From an uncultured Collinsella sp. (lineage in GTDB: Bacteria > Actinomycetota > Coriobacteriia > Coriobacteriales > Coriobacteriaceae), in the NCBI GenBank assembly GCA_900768435.1, contig CAAGCW010000003.1, positions 120,332 through 184,331 of the forward strand: a stretch of DNA of 64,000 bases. Direction: 5' to 3'. The notes beneath the pieces are model-generated. The model did no database searches and was not told where the DNA came from. It was given only the letters and a program-made list of their open reading frames with translations. Shown in pieces: positions 1 to 8,419 of the stretch. Made by a program: the position numbers and the translations under genes. Position 1 is the stretch's first letter. Each line of letters starts with the position of its first letter.

Positions 1-240
1 ATGGGGTTTGCTCCCGGAGAGCTGGAGAAAGCCGCGGAGGCATACGAAAAAGATGAGTGGCCGAAGGGTCGCACCATCAAGCTGGGAAGGCCGTCGATCT
101 CTGATGAGCCAAGCGTTGTTTTATCGGCACGTGTGGGTGAATCGGTTCTTGAAGCGTTTGACGCAAAAGCAAAGCGCCATGGGCAAACACGCACGGAGCG
201 ACTCAGGGAGCTCATCACGCTCGATGCAATGATTGCCTAA
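1..240 (+). CDS. Ribbon-helix-helix antitoxin-like protein (possibly partial)
   Basis: Small 79-residue acidic/basic protein. Residues about 35-75 carry a basic beta-strand-like segment followed by two predicted helices (VLSARVGESVLEAFDAKAK then TRTERLRELI), the layout of CopG/RHH DNA-binding domains found in toxin-antitoxin antitoxins. An ATG lies exactly at base 1, so the true start may lie to the left and no ribosome site can be checked. No toxin gene follows on the same strand; a partner could only lie upstream, outside the window. RHH assignment is by pattern, function is inferred. Confidence 0.6.
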   Translation: MGFAPGELEKAAEAYEKDEWPKGRTIKLGRPSISDEPSVVLSARVGESVLEAFDAKAKRHGQTRTERLRELITLDAMIA

Positions 241-271
241 ACTCAACTCCCCCGCCGACCCAAACATATAC

Positions 272-316
272 GCCAGCATCCAAAGTCGACATTTTCCGAC
301 ATCTTTGGATGCTGGC
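272..316. terminator. Hairpin after the RHH gene
   Basis: Perfect 14-bp stem (GCCAGCATCCAAAG and its complement) around a 17-nt loop, followed on the plus strand by a CTTTTT run at 323-328. It fits a terminator for the gene ending at 240. Confidence 0.6.
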
Positions 317-341
317 ATACAGCTTTTTGTGGGTAGTTGTT

Positions 342-377
342 GGACGTTCTTAAATGACTAGTCGTTAAAGAACGTCC
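342..377 (-). terminator. Hairpin between RHH gene and dus
   Basis: Ten-bp stem GGACGTTCTT / AAGAACGTCC just downstream of the dihydrouridine synthase stop on the minus strand. The nine-base word AATGACTAG occurs in the loop and again just outside the stem (380-388). Confidence 0.45.
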
Positions 378-388
378 CCAATGACTAG

Positions 389-1348
389 CTAGCCGTGGAA
401 GCGGGCTATGGGTGCAAGTGGCTGCTCGCGAAAGACGCGATCGACGGCGACGCGGTATTCATCGACCTTTTTGGTCTTGCGAACGAGCTTGTGAACGGTC
501 GCGGGATCGGCGAAGGCGCATTTGGCGTAGAACCACCACTCCTTCATGCGAAAGACCGCGTTGCCCCCAATCTCGTCTGCATAGGCTGCAAAGAGCATGT
601 CGTGGAAGCGCCGCAACTCAGCAGCTGTGGCAGCAGGGCCGCCGGCAACCATGCGAGCCAGCGCGGGGTTCGCAAGCAAGCCGCGCCCCAACATGACGTG
701 GCGTGTTCCGGGATAGGCCTCCACCAGCGCATCCATGTCCTCAAGATCAAAGATGTCGCCGTTATAGGCAACGGGGAACGGTGCCCGCTCCAGCGTCTCG
801 CCGTAAAACTCTTTGCGCGGCGAGCCCGTATAACGGTCCTTCTGCACGCGCGGATGCACGATTAGCTCTGCTAGCGGCATGCGGCAATATAGATCGAGCA
901 CACGCTCGTACTCCTCGTCACTCTCCAACCCCAGCCTGGTTTTTACCGACACCGGCAACGGCGAACGTTCGCACACGTCACCCAAGAACACCTCGAGCTC
1001 ATCCAGGTTGCGCAGAAAGCCCGAACCCTTCCCCTTGGCAACAACCGTGCCCGAGGGGCAGCCAAGGTTGAGATTGACCTCGCGGTAACCCATGTCGGCG
1101 AGCACCTGCGCCGCCCACACAAACTCGTCCGCGTTCTTGGACATCAGCTGAGGCACCACGTTGAGCCCCTGGTTATTGGCGGAATCGACCTCTTTAAACG
1201 CCTTACCGCCAAAGCGGTTGCCCACGCGCGGCGGCGGCAAAAACGGCGTGTAATAACAATCGAGTGCGCCGAAGCACTCCGCGTGCACGCGACGGAACAC
1301 ATGCCCGGTAATCCCCTCCATAGGGGCCAGCGATAAATACATCGACAT
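389..1348 (-). CDS. tRNA-dihydrouridine synthase family protein
   Basis: 319-residue FMN enzyme that reduces uridine in the D-loop of tRNA. It starts with the SLAPMEGIT flavin-binding segment, carries the catalytic cysteine at residue 97 in NLGCPSGTV, and has the HPR motif and GRG(L)LANP phosphate-binding segment of the Dus TIM barrel. Length fits the family. Which Dus subfamily (A, B or C) and which uridine it modifies cannot be decided from the sequence. It is a single gene on its strand; a perfect palindrome (1362-1394) sits immediately upstream of its start, where promoter and leader should be. Confidence 0.92.
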   Translation of the reverse strand: MSMYLSLAPMEGITGHVFRRVHAECFGALDCYYTPFLPPPRVGNRFGGKAFKEVDSANNQGLNVVPQLMSKNADEFVWAAQVLADMGYREVNLNLGCPSGTVVAKGKGSGFLRNLDELEVFLGDVCERSPLPVSVKTRLGLESDEEYERVLDLYCRMPLAELIVHPRVQKDRYTGSPRKEFYGETLERAPFPVAYNGDIFDLEDMDALVEAYPGTRHVMLGRGLLANPALARMVAGGPAATAAELRRFHDMLFAAYADEIGGNAVFRMKEWWFYAKCAFADPATVHKLVRKTKKVDEYRVAVDRVFREQPLAPIARFHG

Positions 1349-1361
1349 CCATTCTCACATC

Positions 1362-1394
1362 AATGTGACAAAGGGACTGTCCCTTTGTCACATT
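1362..1394. repeat. Perfect palindromic repeat, copy 1
   Basis: Two 15-nt arms (AATGTGACAAAGGGA and its complement) around CTG. The same core occurs at 2750-2778, and related palindromes with a CAAAG...CTTTG core are at 42348-42412 and 49724-49756. Confidence 0.85.
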
Positions 1395-1600
1395 TGCAAA
1401 TCATCATTCGGCTGTTTATTTTGGCACACATACGTATCGGGCGGCATCATCGCGTGGGCACAGGAGCAGCCGCTCTAAACCAGGGCTGCCGTGGCACTTT
1501 TGCCGTATGACCATGCGCTCATCGATGGCGGGATTCTCTATACTGAGTCACATATGACGGCATCGCGCCACAACGACCGCCACGACACCAAGGATCCGCC

Positions 1601-2734
1601 ATGGCAGCACTCTCCGAACAAGAACGCAAGCGCATCCAGCGATACTGCATCTGCCCCAAGGTTGCCGGCGCGGCGCTTGCCATGGCATTCGTGCTGCCCT
1701 TATCGATCATTCCTTTCGAAATGGTCGACGACATCGTCTTCCATCACGAAGGCTTCCAAGAGACAGGCATGATGACCGCCTTGGTGCTCACCGCCATCGA
1801 GCTCGTTATATTCTGCTACTGCGCTCTCGCCCCGCGCTTTGGCATGCGTGGCAAGCAGTGGAAGGAAATGCAGCGCCGGCTCGCCGTCGAGCAGAGCGAG
1901 AAAGACCGCTCGGCACAAATCGCAGGCGTTGTTGGCACGCAGGCCGCCGCGCGCCTGCTCAAGAACAGCGACAACGAGACCGCGCGCAACCTGGGCGGCG
2001 CGGCAGAAGTCGCCGCTGCCGTAGGCGCCGTCGCCACCGCGGCAGACGTGCTTGCCGAGAGCTTTGCCAACGCGAAGGCCATGGCAGAGGCCTGTGGCGT
2101 ACCTATCCCCCATGCAAAAAAGTGGATCGTCGCGCTTGTGGCGCTGCCCCTCGCGATCGTATGCGGCGCCTATATCCCGCAGCTGGCGCAGGGAAACATC
2201 GAGATGCAGGAGAACGCCGCGGCCGCAGCTGAGCAGATCGCCATCGCCCGCAAGGCGCTGGAACCCTCATGCGAGTACGTATCCGCCGATGACCCCTACG
2301 AGCGATACCAAGATTACGGCTATCACGTCCGCGGCTATCTGCACGACGGCGACTCCGATGCCCAGAAAACCTATACGTACCTGGATTTTGACAACAAGGG
2401 GACGCTCGCGGAAGTGAGCTACGCGGCAGAGGTCGACCCCGGCGCGAGCCTCGAGGACAACCTCGCCCGCATCGAGCTCGATCTTGACGAGCTTTCCTCT
2501 GTCGTCCAAACCATAGACGTCAAAACCGCAAGCCCCGAACTCTTAGCACCGCAGAAGCTCCCCGAAGAGTTTAGGCAGGCTTTTTTGAACGGCTCGCTCT
2601 ACGAGAGAATCTCTATCAGGACGAGTGACGACCCTATTAAAGTGTATTACTCGTTTGACACGGATCCCGAGGACGAGTTTGACGAGTACACCCATCCAAC
2701 CATCCGCATCACGCTGATGGGCAAAACGAACTAG
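1601..2734 (+). CDS. Membrane protein with extracytoplasmic C-terminal domain, unknown function
   Basis: 377 residues. Hydrophobic segments lie at about 21-41 and 59-80, then an alanine-rich soluble stretch (about 110-165), then a third membrane segment at about 172-192. The last ~180 residues are acidic and soluble, probably a folded domain outside the cell. The start is supported by AAGGAT at -7. It stands alone and runs convergent to the ABC transporter gene, separated only by a palindromic repeat. I do not recognise the family; the tyrosine- and aspartate-rich C-terminus gives no catalytic motif. Confidence 0.75.
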   Translation: MAALSEQERKRIQRYCICPKVAGAALAMAFVLPLSIIPFEMVDDIVFHHEGFQETGMMTALVLTAIELVIFCYCALAPRFGMRGKQWKEMQRRLAVEQSEKDRSAQIAGVVGTQAAARLLKNSDNETARNLGGAAEVAAAVGAVATAADVLAESFANAKAMAEACGVPIPHAKKWIVALVALPLAIVCGAYIPQLAQGNIEMQENAAAAAEQIAIARKALEPSCEYVSADDPYERYQDYGYHVRGYLHDGDSDAQKTYTYLDFDNKGTLAEVSYAAEVDPGASLEDNLARIELDLDELSSVVQTIDVKTASPELLAPQKLPEEFRQAFLNGSLYERISIRTSDDPIKVYYSFDTDPEDEFDEYTHPTIRITLMGKTN

Positions 2735-2749
2735 GCGCAGGGAGATGAG

Positions 2750-2778
2750 TGTGACAAAGGGACTGTCCCTTTGTCACA
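2750..2778. repeat. Palindromic repeat, copy 2
   Basis: Thirteen-nt arms (TGTGACAAAGGGA and complement) around CTG, the same core as copy 1. It fills the gap between two convergent genes and abuts the stop codon of the ABC gene, so it may also terminate transcription both ways. Confidence 0.85.
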
Positions 2779-5700
2779 TTATTCGGAACGTAGGGCCTCC
2801 ACGGGGTCTTTCTTGGATGCGCTGCGGGCCGGCAGCAGGCCAGCGACAACCGTCAGCAACACCGAAATCGCAATGAGCACCAGCGCATCCTGCACGGGCA
2901 GGCTCATCAGGTTGGGCACCTGCTTGGCCGCAAGCGCCCAGGCATTGACCGGAAAACTCACGAGCACCACGACGACAATGGCGAAGACGCCGGCAATGAG
3001 ACCTTCGATGAAAGTCTCGGCATTGAATACGTTGGCCACGTTACGCTTCGACGCGCCGATCGCGCGCAGGATGCCAATCTCCTTTTTGCGTTCCAGTACG
3101 CTGATGTAGGTGATGATGCCGATCATGATGGAGCTCACGACCAGACTGATGCTCACGAATGCGATGAGCACCAAGCTGATGGTGTTCACGATGTCGGTCA
3201 CCGAGCCCATGATGATGCCCATGTAGTCGGTGTACGAGATGGCCTGCTCGTCATGGCCAGCGGCTTTGACCTGCTTGTTGTACACGCCGATATGATCGAG
3301 CACGCGCTCCTTGGCCTCAAAGTCGCGCGGGAAAATCTTAACCGAGATGGGGTCTGCCTCATCCGCATAGCCCAACGTGGTCAGATTGTTGTCGTAGGTG
3401 AGCTTCGAAGCTTGGGCATAGCTCATCATGAGCGAACTCAGGTCCTCGGCGTCCATGTTGAAGTGGATGGCACGAGCAAAGGCGCTCGCATCCACGTGCA
3501 TGGCGCTCGCCAGGTTGGCAAAACTCGAAGACATCTGCGTCGCCATCTGGTCCATAAGCCCCGCTGCGCCCGCCTTGAGCTGGGACGATACCGTCGACGC
3601 TATCTGCTCGCTGATTGCCTTCATCACCTGATCCATAGCCTGCTGCAGATACGGAGCCAGCTGCTTTTGCACATAGTCGGTCATCGCCTGTTGCAGGCGC
3701 TCGGCCAGGGCATCGCCGCCGAGCGCTTTGAGCTGGGCCAGGATTTGCTGGGCCGCGTCATCATTCTCAAGATACGTCGAGAATGCGGCAGCGAGCTTTG
3801 ACGCGTCCTTAAGATCTTCGGGCGACAGCGCCTTAAACTGATCGGACTGCAAAAAGCCCTCAAACAGTTGGTTGGCAAGCGTTCCCACCTGCTGCATTTG
3901 CTCGGGCGTGAGCTCCAGACCGTCAAAGATGCCCGAAAAATCTGGGGTTGGCGCTTTGGCCATGATGTCACTGAAGTCGATGTCCTTCCCAACACCCGAA
4001 AGGTCAATGTCCAGCCCGGACAAGTCGATACCAGAAAGGTCCATACCGCCGGCAGCGCCCGAGAGCGCAGACGTATCGAACGAGAACGCGCTCCTGAGCG
4101 CCGCCTCGTCCACACTGAACATGCTGCCCAGATCCACTCCTTGTTTGGCCTCGCCTTGCAGTTCGTCGAAGGTTTTGCCCGTAAAGACATCCGTCTCGGG
4201 ATGAGCAAGTTGCTCTTTTACGATCTGCGAATTGGCGGCGCGCTCCATAAGCTGGCGAGTCAGCGCGTGCGTATAGGCAATACCCGGGGACAACGCGCTC
4301 GCGTTGGCCGTCTCGTTCGGTCGCACCACGCCCACAATACGCACGTCAATACCGTCGGCAACCTTGGCCGTCATAAAGTCGGCGTCGCCAGACATGTCAG
4401 TCCACATGCCGGTCTCTTCGTTTTTGCGATACGCATCGGCCGGCGACAGCACCCTAAACGTCGTGGACAGCGCATCGTCGTAGGTAAAGTCGGTACCGGT
4501 CTCGGGCGCTTCGACGCCACCGTCAGCCGTCATAGCGCTGTTAACCAGGTCGTTGAGCTCATTGATATCCAGCGCACCGATGCTGTAGAGCGTATAGTCG
4601 CCCACCGTGCCACGACTCGAAAGCACCATCACGGCTTCGTTGGCAGACGTGGGCCAATGACCGGCGACGACATCGTACTGGCTGTCGAGCAGGCTCTGGT
4701 CGTCAATCATCTCGTTAAAGACCGAGGTTCCCATGGATTCCATGCTCACCGTTGCCGCCGAGCTCGCGCCTCCGCTCATGGCCTCGGTCATGGCGTTGGG
4801 CACCAGCCGGACAGGCTTCTCATCGCCCTTGCCGGCACGATAGACAACCGGCGATACACCGTAGCCGTACTGAATGGCGTTGACCTCTTTATCGATGCCG
4901 TCGCCACCGGCATCGAGCCATGCCTTAAAGCTCGTCATGTCGTTGGACTTAACGCTCGCAAACATATCCTTTACGGCCGTGACCACAGGAATCTTATCGG
5001 TTCCCTTAGCCTTGCCGCCGGCACTGTCGTCGGACGAATCCACGTTTTCAGGCGAGTCATCATCCGCAGCCCCCTGCCCGCCCATCATGGACGACAGGTC
5101 GTAATCCTGCTTGGAAATGGTGAGCGGGTAGCTCGAGAGCGTGTCCTCCTCGACCTTTTTGATGTAGCCGTTTACGCCATTGGAGAGCGCTAGAATCGCC
5201 GCGATGCCGATAATGCCAATCGAACCCGCAAAGGCCGTCATGGCCGTGCGGCCCTTCTTGGTCATGAGATTTCGAGCAGAAAGCCCCAGCGCCGTCACAA
5301 AACTCATCGAGGTTTTGCGCGTAGGCTTAGCCTCGCGACGCGCGGCCTTGGCAACATCAAAAGGGTCGGAATCGTCGGTAATCTTGCCGTCCGCCAGGTT
5401 GACGATGCGCGTAGCGTATTGGTACGCCAGCTCGGGATTGTGCGTGACCATGATGACCAGACGGTCGCGCGCAACGTCTTTGAGCAAATCCATGACCTGC
5501 ACGGACGTTGTGGAATCCAAGGCGCCGGTCGGCTCGTCTGCCAGCACGATCTCGGGATCGTTGATCAGAGCGCGGGCGATGGCCACGCGCTGCATCTGCC
5601 CACCCGAAAGCTGGCTCGGGCGCTTGTTCACGTGCTCGCCCAGGCCAACTTTCTCCAACGCCTCGCGCGCACGCTGGCGGCGCTCGGCATGCCCCACACC

Positions 5701-6033
5701 CGTGAGCGTGAGCGCCAGCTCCACGTTTTCCAAAATGGTCTGATGCGGAATGAGGTTATAGCTTTGGAACACAAAGCCGATGCGGTTGTTGCGGTAGGCA
5801 TCCCAATCGCGATCGTGAAAATCCTTGGTCGAGATGCCATCAATCAGCAGGTCTCCGGAATCGAAATGATCGAGCCCACCGATAACGTTGAGCATCGTGG
5901 TCTTACCCGAACCCGAGGGACCCAGAATGGCCACGAACTCGTTATCGCGAAAAGCCAGGCTCACGCTGTCGAGCGCCACCTGCGTAAACGACTGCGTGAC
6001 GTACCTTTTGCAAATTCCTTTGAGCTCCAGCAT
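2779..6033 (-). CDS. ABC transporter, fused ATPase and FtsX-like permease
   Basis: About 1084 residues from the ATG at 6033, which has AGGAGAGG nine bases upstream; the longer reading frame (6060) lacks one. The first ~230 residues are an ABC ATPase of the MacB/LolD type: Walker A GPSGSGKT, signature LSGGQ, Walker B VLADEPTGALD, H-loop VTHNPE. A membrane segment follows (about 262-287), then a ~600-residue extracytoplasmic region rich in short helical and DLSG-type repeats, then a C-terminal FtsX block with three membrane segments and the conserved LERKKEIGILRAIGAS. This layout fits Gram-positive export or envelope-signalling systems (known family trait). The substrate is unknown; no partner protein is adjacent. 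Confidence 0.88.
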   Translation of the reverse strand: MLELKGICKRYVTQSFTQVALDSVSLAFRDNEFVAILGPSGSGKTTMLNVIGGLDHFDSGDLLIDGISTKDFHDRDWDAYRNNRIGFVFQSYNLIPHQTILENVELALTLTGVGHAERRQRAREALEKVGLGEHVNKRPSQLSGGQMQRVAIARALINDPEIVLADEPTGALDSTTSVQVMDLLKDVARDRLVIMVTHNPELAYQYATRIVNLADGKITDDSDPFDVAKAARREAKPTRKTSMSFVTALGLSARNLMTKKGRTAMTAFAGSIGIIGIAAILALSNGVNGYIKKVEEDTLSSYPLTISKQDYDLSSMMGGQGAADDDSPENVDSSDDSAGGKAKGTDKIPVVTAVKDMFASVKSNDMTSFKAWLDAGGDGIDKEVNAIQYGYGVSPVVYRAGKGDEKPVRLVPNAMTEAMSGGASSAATVSMESMGTSVFNEMIDDQSLLDSQYDVVAGHWPTSANEAVMVLSSRGTVGDYTLYSIGALDINELNDLVNSAMTADGGVEAPETGTDFTYDDALSTTFRVLSPADAYRKNEETGMWTDMSGDADFMTAKVADGIDVRIVGVVRPNETANASALSPGIAYTHALTRQLMERAANSQIVKEQLAHPETDVFTGKTFDELQGEAKQGVDLGSMFSVDEAALRSAFSFDTSALSGAAGGMDLSGIDLSGLDIDLSGVGKDIDFSDIMAKAPTPDFSGIFDGLELTPEQMQQVGTLANQLFEGFLQSDQFKALSPEDLKDASKLAAAFSTYLENDDAAQQILAQLKALGGDALAERLQQAMTDYVQKQLAPYLQQAMDQVMKAISEQIASTVSSQLKAGAAGLMDQMATQMSSSFANLASAMHVDASAFARAIHFNMDAEDLSSLMMSYAQASKLTYDNNLTTLGYADEADPISVKIFPRDFEAKERVLDHIGVYNKQVKAAGHDEQAISYTDYMGIIMGSVTDIVNTISLVLIAFVSISLVVSSIMIGIITYISVLERKKEIGILRAIGASKRNVANVFNAETFIEGLIAGVFAIVVVVLVSFPVNAWALAAKQVPNLMSLPVQDALVLIAISVLLTVVAGLLPARSASKKDPVEALRSE

Positions 6034-6186
6034 GGACGGCAACCTCTCCTGCGCAGGCACCCTGCCCGCTCTCCCCCGCCGTTCGTATTCGACGCGTTTG
6101 TCCTACTCTATCCCCATTTTTCACCGACACCAGTGAGGAATGTAACGAACCGCGCCAAAAAACGAACGGGACGGCGCCCAAAAGAA

Positions 6187-6208
6187 GAGGTCCCAAGCGG
6201 GACCTCTA
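6187..6208 (-). terminator. Terminator of the redox lipoprotein operon
   Basis: Nine-bp stem AGAGGTCCC / GGGACCTCT with AAGC loop, followed on the minus strand by CTTTT. It lies about 80 nt beyond the stop of the thioredoxin lipoprotein. Confidence 0.6.
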
Positions 6209-6286
6209 TATGGTGGAGCTTATCTTGAAAGGTAGCGGACTACTTCGCACAGCGGCCCACGATCCTCGCTATGCTTTACGCGTTTT

Positions 6287-7258
6287 CTACTGCTCGCTAT
6301 TCGCAATCGCCTGGTCGATAAGCTTGTCGAGTGCTGCGCGCTGCTCGGCGGAGCTGATGGCTCCCACGATTGGATCCCCTACGATGTTGCCATTCTGATC
6401 GATGACATACGTTGTCGGGAACGAGAACAAATTTGACGTAAACTTACCGGCCTCGCTATCCGACTTGAACCAGATGTTCTTATATGTCACGCCCTTCTTG
6501 CTCAGCACGTCCTTGGCATCTGCAATCTCGCCCTTGTTGCCATCGAGCGTAAAGGAATTGACGCCCACGACCTGGCCGCCCTTCTCGGCAAGCTCCTGAT
6601 TCAGTTTCTCAAGATCGCCCAGCTCGCCCACGCACGGCTTGCAAGTAGTGAACCAGAAGTTCATGACGGTGACCTTGTTCTTAGAGAACAGCTCGTCACT
6701 GTTCACGTCGTTGCCATCCAGGTCCTTGCCCGTAAAGCTGGGGAACTTCGTCGCCTCGCTCGAAGCATTGGCACCAGCCGTCATGCCAGCGGTCGAAGCG
6801 TCGACGCTCTCGCCTGCACTCGGCGTGCTTCCACAGCCGGGGAACTCCTTCTCCAGGCTCTCGAGCTTGTCCTCGATCTCCTTGATCTGCTGTGCACCGA
6901 CCTTGAGTGTCTTAAGCTCATCCGCCGTGAACTCATCCTTGGCGCCGTCGATGGTCTTGAGCAGGAAATCGCCGTAATTGCTGCCGTCCTCAATCATTGC
7001 CGAGTCTTTATTTGCCGCATTGAATACCTTTTCCCACAGCGCGTTATCACTCGAAAAGATCTCGTTCTCCTTCTGCATGAGCTTCGCATACAGCTCGGCG
7101 GCCTCGTCGGCATTGGCCGGCTTCTGCGCAGTGAGTTCTGCGATCTTAGGATCGGAGCTCGCAGATTCGCTCACATTGCCACCGGGCGCCGAACATGCCA
7201 CAAGGCACAAGGCCAATACCGGCACCATAAACAGGGCCGCAATCTTAGAAAGCTTCAT
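6287..7258 (-). CDS. TlpA/ResA-like thioredoxin lipoprotein
   Basis: About 323 residues. The N-terminus is a lipoprotein signal (MKLSKIAALF... LCLVAC), so the mature protein is anchored on the outer face of the membrane. A helical region (about 40-145) and a Ser/Ala linker precede a C-terminal TlpA-type thioredoxin fold with the redox pair in FTTCKPCVGE (cysteines near 206 and 209). The second ATG (7258) is preferred because GGAGG lies seven bases before it; the first ATG (7264) is too close. It is the last gene of a three-gene operon with a CXXC microprotein and a polyferredoxin, which suggests electrons pass through the membrane to this thioredoxin. The target protein is unknown. Confidence 0.85.
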   Translation of the reverse strand: MKLSKIAALFMVPVLALCLVACSAPGGNVSESASSDPKIAELTAQKPANADEAAELYAKLMQKENEIFSSDNALWEKVFNAANKDSAMIEDGSNYGDFLLKTIDGAKDEFTADELKTLKVGAQQIKEIEDKLESLEKEFPGCGSTPSAGESVDASTAGMTAGANASSEATKFPSFTGKDLDGNDVNSDELFSKNKVTVMNFWFTTCKPCVGELGDLEKLNQELAEKGGQVVGVNSFTLDGNKGEIADAKDVLSKKGVTYKNIWFKSDSEAGKFTSNLFSFPTTYVIDQNGNIVGDPIVGAISSAEQRAALDKLIDQAIANSEQ

Positions 7259-7287
7259 AGTCATTCCTCCGTTTTGTCGAAGCTTGT

Positions 7288-8190
7288 TTACTTTTTATCG
7301 GCGGTCAAGGGAAGTTTTTCCGCCGACACATCCAGGCCATAGCGATAGTTGATGGCATCGACGGGACAGGCCCCGATGCACTTTCCGCACCGGATGCATT
7401 CGGCATGATTGGGCGCGCGGACCACATCAACGTCCATCTGACAAACCTTTGAGCACTTGCCGCACGAGACGCATTTGCACGCGTCAACCTGAATCCCCAG
7501 CAAGGACACCCTATTCATGAGCGCATAGAATGCGCCGAGTGGACAAATCCATTTGCAGAAGGGGCGGTAGAACAAAACGCTCAGCACTACCACGGCAATG
7601 AGAACGGCAAGTTTCCAAGTAAAGAGATGTCCCAACGCAGATCGAATGCCGGCATTGGCAATGGCCAGCGGAATGGCGCCCTCGAGCACACCCTGCGGAC
7701 AGATGTACTTACAAAAGAACGGGTCGCCCATGCCCACGTCGTTAACCACCAAGACGGGCAGCAGCACCACGGCAAACAGCAGCACGACGTACTTGATGTA
7801 CGTGAGCGGCTTGAGCTTTTTCGTGGAGAACTTTTTACCGGTAATCTTATGAAGCAGCTCCTGCAGCCAGCCAAACGGGCACAGAAAGCCGCACACAAAG
7901 CGTCCCAGCAGCACGCCGAGCAAAATGAGCGTACCGGTAACATAGTAAGAAAAGTTGAACTTGGATGAACCTACCACCGACTGGAACGACCCGATGGGGC
8001 ACGCACCCGATGCCGCGGGGCACGAATAGCAATTTAGCCCAGGTACGCAGACTGTTTTTCCCGCGCCCTGATAGATGCCGCCTTTGGCAAAGTTTGGCAG
8101 GTGAATATTGGTGACCAGCGTCGCCGCCGCCTGAATGAATCCGCGAAATCGGGCCAAAACATGCGACGCAGTGTTTTCTCTTTTATCCAA
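7288..8190 (-). CDS. Membrane polyferredoxin, NapH/YccM-like 4Fe-4S protein
   Basis: About 300 residues with several membrane segments and many cysteine motifs: an N-terminal CYSCPAASGACP, three CxxxCP-type membrane-edge motifs (CGFLCPFG, CKYICPQG, CKWICPLG), then two classical 4Fe-4S ferredoxin sites near the C-terminus (CVSCGKCSKVC, CIRCGKCIGACP). The family moves electrons across or along the membrane. No ATG has a good leader; a TTG at 8190 with GGAG nine bases upstream gives a credible start and overlaps the upstream microprotein stop by 8 nt, typical of translational coupling. The longer frame begins at 8262. It is likely a partner of the downstream thioredoxin lipoprotein. Confidence 0.85.
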   Translation of the reverse strand: MDKRENTASHVLARFRGFIQAAATLVTNIHLPNFAKGGIYQGAGKTVCVPGLNCYSCPAASGACPIGSFQSVVGSSKFNFSYYVTGTLILLGVLLGRFVCGFLCPFGWLQELLHKITGKKFSTKKLKPLTYIKYVVLLFAVVLLPVLVVNDVGMGDPFFCKYICPQGVLEGAIPLAIANAGIRSALGHLFTWKLAVLIAVVVLSVLFYRPFCKWICPLGAFYALMNRVSLLGIQVDACKCVSCGKCSKVCQMDVDVVRAPNHAECIRCGKCIGACPVDAINYRYGLDVSAEKLPLTADKK

Positions 8191-8332
8191 TTCCGATACA
8201 CTCCAAGCACAGCCTAATCGCTTTGGCCAGCACGGCATCCGCCTCGCCACGCATAACACCAAAGCACACCATGGTAATTCCGACGATCAACAAAGCGACC
8301 TGTACCACGGGTTTTACCGCTTTGAACAACAC
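8183..8332 (-). CDS. CXXC microprotein, CD1871A-like
   Basis: A 49-residue protein starting at GTG with AAAGGAG five bases upstream. One membrane segment (about 9-27) is followed by a short basic stretch and a C-terminal CLEC motif (CLECIGIG). This closely fits my recollection of the CD1871A family of CXXC microproteins, usually found next to ferredoxin and thioredoxin-like genes. It is the first gene of the redox operon and overlaps the polyferredoxin start. Its CXXC pair on a membrane anchor suggests it relays electrons or disulfide exchange, but no function is proven. Confidence 0.75.
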   Translation of the reverse strand: MLFKAVKPVVQVALLIVGITMVCFGVMRGEADAVLAKAIRLCLECIGIG

Positions 8333-8362
8333 GACCACTCCTTTCGTTACGCGACCATTGGA

Positions 8363-8400
8363 CCATATCGGCTATAAAATCCGTGTTAAGCGCGATATGG
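8363..8400. promoter_or_regulatory. Inverted repeat in the redox operon / two-component promoter region
   Basis: Arms CCATATCG (8363-8370) and CGATATGG (8393-8400) are perfect complements 22 nt apart and flank a TATAAAAT element (8373-8380). The site lies between the divergent microprotein gene and the response regulator, so it is a candidate site for that regulator. Confidence 0.45.
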
Positions 8401-8419
8401 AATGTGCAAGGAGACTGTT

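Noticed and set aside
5419..6228. 269-codon plus-strand frame opposite the ABC ATPase
   Set aside because: Opposite to Walker A/signature-bearing sequence; no independent support.
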